Origin: Myxococcales bacterium | Lineage (GTDB): Bacteria; Myxococcota_A; Polyangia; Nannocystales; Nannocystaceae | NCBI GenBank assembly: GCA_014240065.1 | Contig: JAAZXR010000031.1 | Span: 1-53,451 of the forward strand | Direction: 5' to 3' | Length of the DNA: 53,451 nucleotides | Shown: piece after piece, positions 49,334 to 53,451 of the stretch | How the letters are laid out: every line of letters starts with the position of its first letter | Numbering within the stretch: position 1 is the stretch's first letter | Translations under genes and position numbers: made by a program | The notes under the pieces: model-generated | What the model saw: only the letters and a program-made list of their open reading frames with translations | Told to the model about the DNA's origin: nothing | The model's database searches: none

Positions 49334-52300
49334 ATGACCGAAACGTTGGAAGAGCATGCGGCAGACTTTGGGAGCTACACCCTCGGCGAATTGATCGGTG
49401 CCGGAGGCATGGGCGCGGTGTACCGCGCCGTCGACCGATCTCTCGGGAGAGAGGTCGCGGTGAAGTTGATTCGAGACTTTGGACCGGAGACAGGGCACGG
49501 TTTGCTGACTCGTTTTCAGCAAGAGGCGCGGGCCATCGCGCAGCTACGATCGCCGCACACGGTGGAACTGTACGCCTTCGGATCCACGCCCGACGGTGTT
49601 TTATACTACGCCATGGAGCTGCTTGAGGGGTGCAACCTGCAGTCGCTGGTGGATCACTTTGGAACCGTCGACCCGAGACGCGCGGTCTTTATGTTGTCCC
49701 AGGCCTGCATGTCGTTGGCGGAGGCACATGAGGTGGGGCTAGTTCACCGTGACATCAAGCCGGCCAACCTGTTTGTGGCGCGCATGGGCACCCAGGTCGA
49801 TCACCTCAAGGTTCTTGATTTTGGTGTGGTGAAACACTCTTCGGTGCCGACCGCGACCCTCACGCGTACCGGGGCGCTGATTGGTTCGCCCGCCTATATC
49901 GCGCCGGAGACGTTGATGGAGGACGGCGCCGACGCGCGAGCAGACATTTACGCGTTGGGGTGTGTCGCCTACTGGCTCGTGACGGGCGTCTCGCCCTTCG
50001 CTCGAAAGTCTGTGATGGCGACCTTGCTCGCCCACGCCTCGGAGGTCCCGACGCCGCTCGCGGACTGCTCGCCGACGCCGGTGTCCGCCGAATTTTCGGA
50101 GCTCGTGGCGCGGTGCATGGCGAAAGAACCCAGCGCTCGACCGCAGTCCATCGCGGAGGTCGCGGCGACACTCGACAGCGTTCCCGAGTCGAATTCTTGG
50201 TCCGGCGCCATGGCGAAGGCGTGGTGGCGCGAGCACCAGCCCGGATCGTCTGGCAGCCGCCACGTAGGATCGTCGCCGGCGCGCCAGCCCACCGCTGGAT
50301 CGGAAATCTCGCTCGCAGGAGCGAGCGCCCGCGGAACCGTCATCGAGACCTTGGGAGAGAGCGTCGCCGGGGGGCTTGGTCGCGACACACCTCCAGAGAA
50401 CGCGCCGCCGGAGCTTGAACCGAGCGTCGCGGACAGCGTGGACGCGAGCGGCGGTAACCTCGACCTGCCCTCGTTGGCGCTTGTTGGACGTCAGGCGGAG
50501 CTTGATGAGCTTGAGCGGTGGCTGCTTCAAGACCACGCGCGGCTCATCACCCTTCGTGGCTTTGGCGGAGCGGGCAAAACCCGGCTGGCGCTGGAGCTGG
50601 CGGACCGCGTGCGCGCGCAGTTCCCCGATGGCGTGTGGTGCTTATCCTTGGCGCCGCTGTCGTCGACAGATTCGCTCCGGGCCAAGGTCGCGGGCCTGTT
50701 TGGCGTGGGGGCGGAAGCCCTCGACGGGTACTTGGCCGGCAAACGGCTGTTGCTCGTCCTCGACAACTGCGAACACGTGCTCGACAACGTGGCGAAGCTC
50801 GCGTCTCAACTGCTGCGCGCGCGTGGCGTGGTGCTGCTCACGACGACGCGTGAGACGCTCGGGCTTCGTGAGGAGCGGCCCTTTGAGGTAGGGAGCCTAC
50901 CCGTTCCCGACATCGGCGACGATTTTGAGACCCTGTCTGCGAACGCCGCGGTGAAGCTGTTCGTTCAAAACGCGAGGGTGCTCAAGCCTGGCTTTGCGCT
51001 CGATCCCGTGACAGCGGAATCCATCGCGAGCATCGCTCGAACGGTGGCCGGAATCCCCCTGGCCATCGAGTTGGCGGCGTCGCGACTGCGGATGCTGTCG
51101 CCGGCGGAGATTGACCGCCGGCTGGAGCAGAGTTTTAAGCTGCTGCGTCGCAAGGATCGGGACACGACCCCCCATCATCAGACGCTCGATCAGGCCATCG
51201 ACTGGAGCTACAAGATGCTCTCGTCCGAGCAGCAGCAGCTGTTTCGACGCCTCTCGGTGTTTCGCGGCAGCTTTACCATGGAGGCCACCGCGGCGCTCCA
51301 TGAGACCGAGGACGATCTCGAGCTGTTGGAGACCCTGGGGGAGCTCCTCAACAAGTCGATGGTGCAGCAGAGCGCCTCGGGGACGCCGGAGATTAGCCGC
51401 TATGTATTGCTCGAGCCGCTGCGTCAGTTCGCCGAGGCTCGCATGGACGCCGCGGAGCTGAGGCAGACGCGGGACGATCACGGGGAGTATTTTGCCGGGT
51501 ACGCCGAGAGCGTCGCCCAGTTTTTGCGCGGGCCCGAACAGATCAGTTGGCTGAAGGATGTACGCGCCGATGATGCGAACCTCGTCGCCGCGATCACCCA
51601 CGCCGTGGACGCGGGGCGACCGGACCCGGCCCGGCGAATTGGGGCGGCGCTGCTGTGGTTCTGGTTGGCCGAGCGTCAGCTTGTGGAGATCAACGGACAC
51701 CTCGCGGCCGCCTTGGCCATGGAGGGTGGGGCGCCGGTGCCGAAGGCGTACGCGCTCATCAGCCACGCCTTCGCCATGTGCACGCTCGATCCGAATCGCT
51801 CGGAGGAGGCGCTCGCGCTGGTGCGAGAGGGCAGCGCGATATTCCATGAGTGTGGCGTGGGCGCGGGGATTGGTCAGGCACGAATTTACGAGGGCATCGT
51901 GCTGTGGAACCAGCGGGAGTTGCGGCAGGCCGCGGACCTGTTCGCAGAGACCCGCCCGATGATGGAGGCCGCGAACTTCGGCTGGGGCGAGAGCATGTGC
52001 CACTGGTTTATGGGATCCGTCGCGGTCTTCCACCGAGAGGTTGCGCGCGCGCGTGAACATTTTACGAAGGCGACCGCCGGTTTTCGGGCGCATGGAGACA
52101 CCTTCTTGTTGACGTGGGCGCTGCTCACCGAGGGGCGACTGGCCTTGTGCGAGCGGGATTTGAGCCGGGCCAAGGCGCTGTATGAGGAGTCGCTGCCGTT
52201 GATGCGTGAGGTGGGCGATCGCCTCGGACTCGGGACGCTTTACTTGAGCTTGGCCGTGTGCGCGCAGCAAGGGGGCGACGAAGAAGACGGTCGCCGATTT

Positions 52301-52498
52301 TCAGAGCTGGGACAGCGAGAGCTGCGACGCGGGCTCGGAGGCCAGGGGCTCAGCTGGGCGGTGTCCAACGCGCCCGTCGAGACACGGACCCTGGAACAAG
52401 TATTGGAGGCGGGTCAGCGATATCGCAACGCGCTCGATTGGGATGGTGACGACTGGGCGACGATGGTCTTCGCGGACGCCGCCTCGTGGAATGGTTGA
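49334..52498 (+). CDS. Ser/Thr protein kinase - NB-ARC ATPase - TPR regulator
   Basis: 1054 residues. Kinase domain about 14-285: glycine loop GAGGMG (22-27), Lys44 in VAVKLI, catalytic loop HRDIKPAN (near 138), DFG in LDFGVVK, APE in YIAPE. After a Pro/Ser linker, an NB-ARC/AAA-type ATPase has P-loop GGAGKTRL (near 411-418) and Walker B LLLVLDNCEH (near 475). From about 720 onward a TPR-like helical repeat region is seen. This layout (kinase, STAND ATPase, TPR) is typical of myxobacterial signalling switches, but no output DNA-binding domain is visible. The ATG at 49334 is preferred over a TTG 30 bases upstream. Confidence 0.85.
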   Translation: MTETLEEHAADFGSYTLGELIGAGGMGAVYRAVDRSLGREVAVKLIRDFGPETGHGLLTRFQQEARAIAQLRSPHTVELYAFGSTPDGVLYYAMELLEGCNLQSLVDHFGTVDPRRAVFMLSQACMSLAEAHEVGLVHRDIKPANLFVARMGTQVDHLKVLDFGVVKHSSVPTATLTRTGALIGSPAYIAPETLMEDGADARADIYALGCVAYWLVTGVSPFARKSVMATLLAHASEVPTPLADCSPTPVSAEFSELVARCMAKEPSARPQSIAEVAATLDSVPESNSWSGAMAKAWWREHQPGSSGSRHVGSSPARQPTAGSEISLAGASARGTVIETLGESVAGGLGRDTPPENAPPELEPSVADSVDASGGNLDLPSLALVGRQAELDELERWLLQDHARLITLRGFGGAGKTRLALELADRVRAQFPDGVWCLSLAPLSSTDSLRAKVAGLFGVGAEALDGYLAGKRLLLVLDNCEHVLDNVAKLASQLLRARGVVLLTTTRETLGLREERPFEVGSLPVPDIGDDFETLSANAAVKLFVQNARVLKPGFALDPVTAESIASIARTVAGIPLAIELAASRLRMLSPAEIDRRLEQSFKLLRRKDRDTTPHHQTLDQAIDWSYKMLSSEQQQLFRRLSVFRGSFTMEATAALHETEDDLELLETLGELLNKSMVQQSASGTPEISRYVLLEPLRQFAEARMDAAELRQTRDDHGEYFAGYAESVAQFLRGPEQISWLKDVRADDANLVAAITHAVDAGRPDPARRIGAALLWFWLAERQLVEINGHLAAALAMEGGAPVPKAYALISHAFAMCTLDPNRSEEALALVREGSAIFHECGVGAGIGQARIYEGIVLWNQRELRQAADLFAETRPMMEAANFGWGESMCHWFMGSVAVFHREVARAREHFTKATAGFRAHGDTFLLTWALLTEGRLALCERDLSRAKALYEESLPLMREVGDRLGLGTLYLSLAVCAQQGGDEEDGRRFSELGQRELRRGLGGQGLSWAVSNAPVETRTLEQVLEAGQRYRNALDWDGDDWATMVFADAASWNG

Positions 52499-52520
52499 GG
52501 TGGGCGCGCCTCGAGGTCGT

Positions 52521-52757
52521 CTAGCGCGCGGCGTGTGGCGCCTGCGCCACCGGGAGCGCCCGGAGCACGGCTTCGGCGAGGCTGTGCTGGTTGAGGTCGG
52601 CGAGGTCGATGGTGACGGCCGCGTCGAGATAGCCAGGTAGTCGCGCGGCGAACAGGGCCTCGAGGTCGGCGGCGCCGTCGCTGAGCTCGGTGAAGTAGGG
52701 CGCGTGTTTGGTGCGCACCTTTGAGAGCTGGTCCCGCGCGCTGCTACGCGTCACCAC
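52521..52757 (-). pseudogene. Truncated gene fragment, perhaps shikimate-kinase-like C-terminus
   Basis: A 78-codon frame whose first residues (MVTRSSA) are encoded in the inverted repeat of the adjacent insertion element, so the native N-terminus is missing. The remainder (LEALFAARLPGYLDAAVTID and SLAEAVLRALP) resembles the C-terminus of shikimate kinases or kinase-like regulators by pattern only. It was probably cut when the element inserted at 52742-53260. Not expected to be functional. Confidence 0.45.
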
Positions 52758-52800
52758 ATTTGGGACTTTTCAAGACGCAACTGCGACCCCTTCGGGATCA
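52742..52800 (+). repeat. Left terminal inverted repeat of insertion element
   Basis: Starts TGCTACGCGTCACCACATTT. Its mirror copy at the right end differs at five positions over 59 bases. Confidence 0.8.
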
Positions 52801-52875
52801 TTGAGGATTTGGAAGTCAGGGCTGCTGCGCGACAGACTGCGTGGTGCCCATGCAGACCTCGAAGGGCGAGCGATC

Positions 52876-53232
52876 AAGCGTGTGCTGGCCCAGGTGGAGG
52901 TGGCGGAGTCCAACTCGATGATCGAAGCGTTCTGGAGGTCGCTCCGGCACCAGTGGCTCTACCTGCACGAGCTCGACTCGATGGACACGCTCCGTTCGCT
53001 GGTGGACTTCTACGTGACGCAGCACAACGCCGTGATGCCGCACGCGGCGTTCAACGGCGCGACGCCAGACGAGGTGTTCTCAGGCACCGCAGGCCCCCTG
53101 GGCGCGCGTCTCGCCCATGCCCGCGACCAGGCCCGGCGGCAAAGGCTGCAACACAACCGCTCGAGGTCATGCGAGACGTGTGCGCCGGCCAAATTGCGAA
53201 GTGATCACGAGGGGGTCGCAGTTGCGTCTTGA
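52876..53232 (+). pseudogene. Transposase C-terminal remnant (rve_3-like)
   Basis: From about residue 55 of the open frame, sequence such as RVLAQVEVAESNSMIEAFWR, WLYLHELDSMDTLRSLVDFY and HAAFNGATPDEVFSG matches the C-terminal integrase core of IS3/IS481-type transposases, including the conserved Glu in MIEAF. The catalytic D-D part and N-terminal helix-turn-helix are absent. The frame ends inside the right inverted repeat, at the natural end of the enzyme. Confidence 0.75.
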
Positions 53233-53260
53233 AAAGTCCAGAATGTGATGACGCGTAGCA
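53202..53260 (-). repeat. Right terminal inverted repeat of insertion element
   Basis: Reverse complement of the left copy, ending ATGTGATGACGCGTAGCA on the plus strand. The stop codon of the transposase remnant lies within it. Confidence 0.8.
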
Positions 53261-53301
53261 CGGATACTTCCCTGGGTTGGGGGTTACGGACGGAGCACGC
53301 T

Positions 53302-53451
53302 TTACGAACTCGAAGCGGTCTGAAGGGCCGCGACTGTCCGCCGAATCCCCTCTTCGAGGGAGACCTCCGGCACATACCCGAGGTCGCGCTTCGCCTTGCC
53401 GATTTGGAAGTAGTGGTGCGTGCACAGATAGCGCACGGCAAATCGACTCAT
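53302..53451 (-). CDS. NAD-dependent epimerase/dehydratase, C-terminal part (partial)
   Basis: The gene runs off the right edge; only its last 49 codons and TAA stop are in the window. FQIGKAKRDLGYVPEVSLEE followed by GIRRTVAAL is the characteristic end of extended short-chain dehydrogenases of the 3-beta-hydroxysteroid/sterol dehydrogenase and sugar-epimerase type. The ATG at the window edge is an internal codon, not the start. It lies 41 bases from the insertion element, which did not disrupt it. Confidence 0.8.
   Translation of the reverse strand: MSRFAVRYLCTHHYFQIGKAKRDLGYVPEVSLEEGIRRTVAALQTASSS

Larger units (their letters stand above)
52742..53260 (+). mobile_element. Decayed insertion sequence with ~59-bp inverted repeats
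   Basis: 519-base element with imperfect inverted repeats at 52742-52800 and 53202-53260 (five mismatches over 59 bases; 49 outer bases with three). Inside is only the C-terminus of an rve/DDE-type transposase. It is too small for autonomous transposition, so it is a deletion derivative. No target-site duplication is visible at the outer ends. Confidence 0.75.

Overview
The window looks like a GC-rich myxobacterial chromosome segment, most likely from the Nannocystineae (Enhygromyxa/Plesiocystis/Nannocystis-like). This rests on many Cys-rich lipoproteins with low-complexity linkers of the (GD)n/SSSS/TTTT type, an AgmX/PglI-like protein, a eukaryotic-type Ser/Thr kinase fused to an NB-ARC ATPase, and TPR and DUF4397 lipoproteins. 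The organism call is inference; the gene families are read directly from the sequence.

Left part (1-1520): a repeat-rich stretch without convincing genes, an AT-rich promoter island, and one Cys-rich lipoprotein followed by a hairpin. From 1521 to 17492 lies one uninterrupted plus-strand operon of 15 translationally coupled genes: a complete aryl-polyene (APE)/flexirubin-type pigment cluster. As I recall the gammaproteobacterial ape cluster, the order is colinear with apeC-apeR: chain-length factor, acyltransferase, two ACPs, membrane protein, AMP-ligase fused to a dehydratase, glycosyltransferase-acyltransferase fusion, thioesterase, LolA-like carrier, MMPL exporter, ketosynthase, dehydratase, ketoreductase, ketosynthase. 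A MIO-type ammonia-lyase (supplying the cinnamoyl/coumaroyl starter) and a flavin-dependent halogenase-like enzyme are inserted.

17.5-25.6 kb: a small lipoprotein, a nested palindrome, an AgmX/PglI-like TonB-type protein, and a minus-strand heavy-metal efflux operon (Cys-rich exported protein, TolC-type outer membrane factor, His-rich membrane-fusion protein, CzcA/CusA-type RND pump). 25.5-34.1 kb: GNAT acetyltransferase, several lineage-specific lipoproteins, a TIM-barrel lipoprotein, a secreted metzincin protease and a small membrane protein.

34.2-44.0 kb: a minus-strand iron-acquisition operon headed by a good Fur-box match. Its order is DUF4856 lipoprotein, imelysin-like lipoprotein, a 1122-residue protein fusing a fatty-acid hydroxylase/sterol-desaturase membrane domain to a FecA-like TonB-dependent receptor, ExbB, ExbD, TonB, a cytochrome c lipoprotein, then an ornithine-cyclodeaminase-family enzyme. 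The desaturase-receptor fusion and the gene set around it are the most unusual things in the window.

44.4-53.5 kb: outer-membrane-like, TPR and DUF4397 proteins, an alpha/beta hydrolase, a kinase-NB-ARC-TPR regulator, then a decayed insertion sequence with long inverted repeats next to a gene fragment (possibly shikimate kinase-like), and the C-terminal end of an NAD-dependent epimerase running off the right edge.
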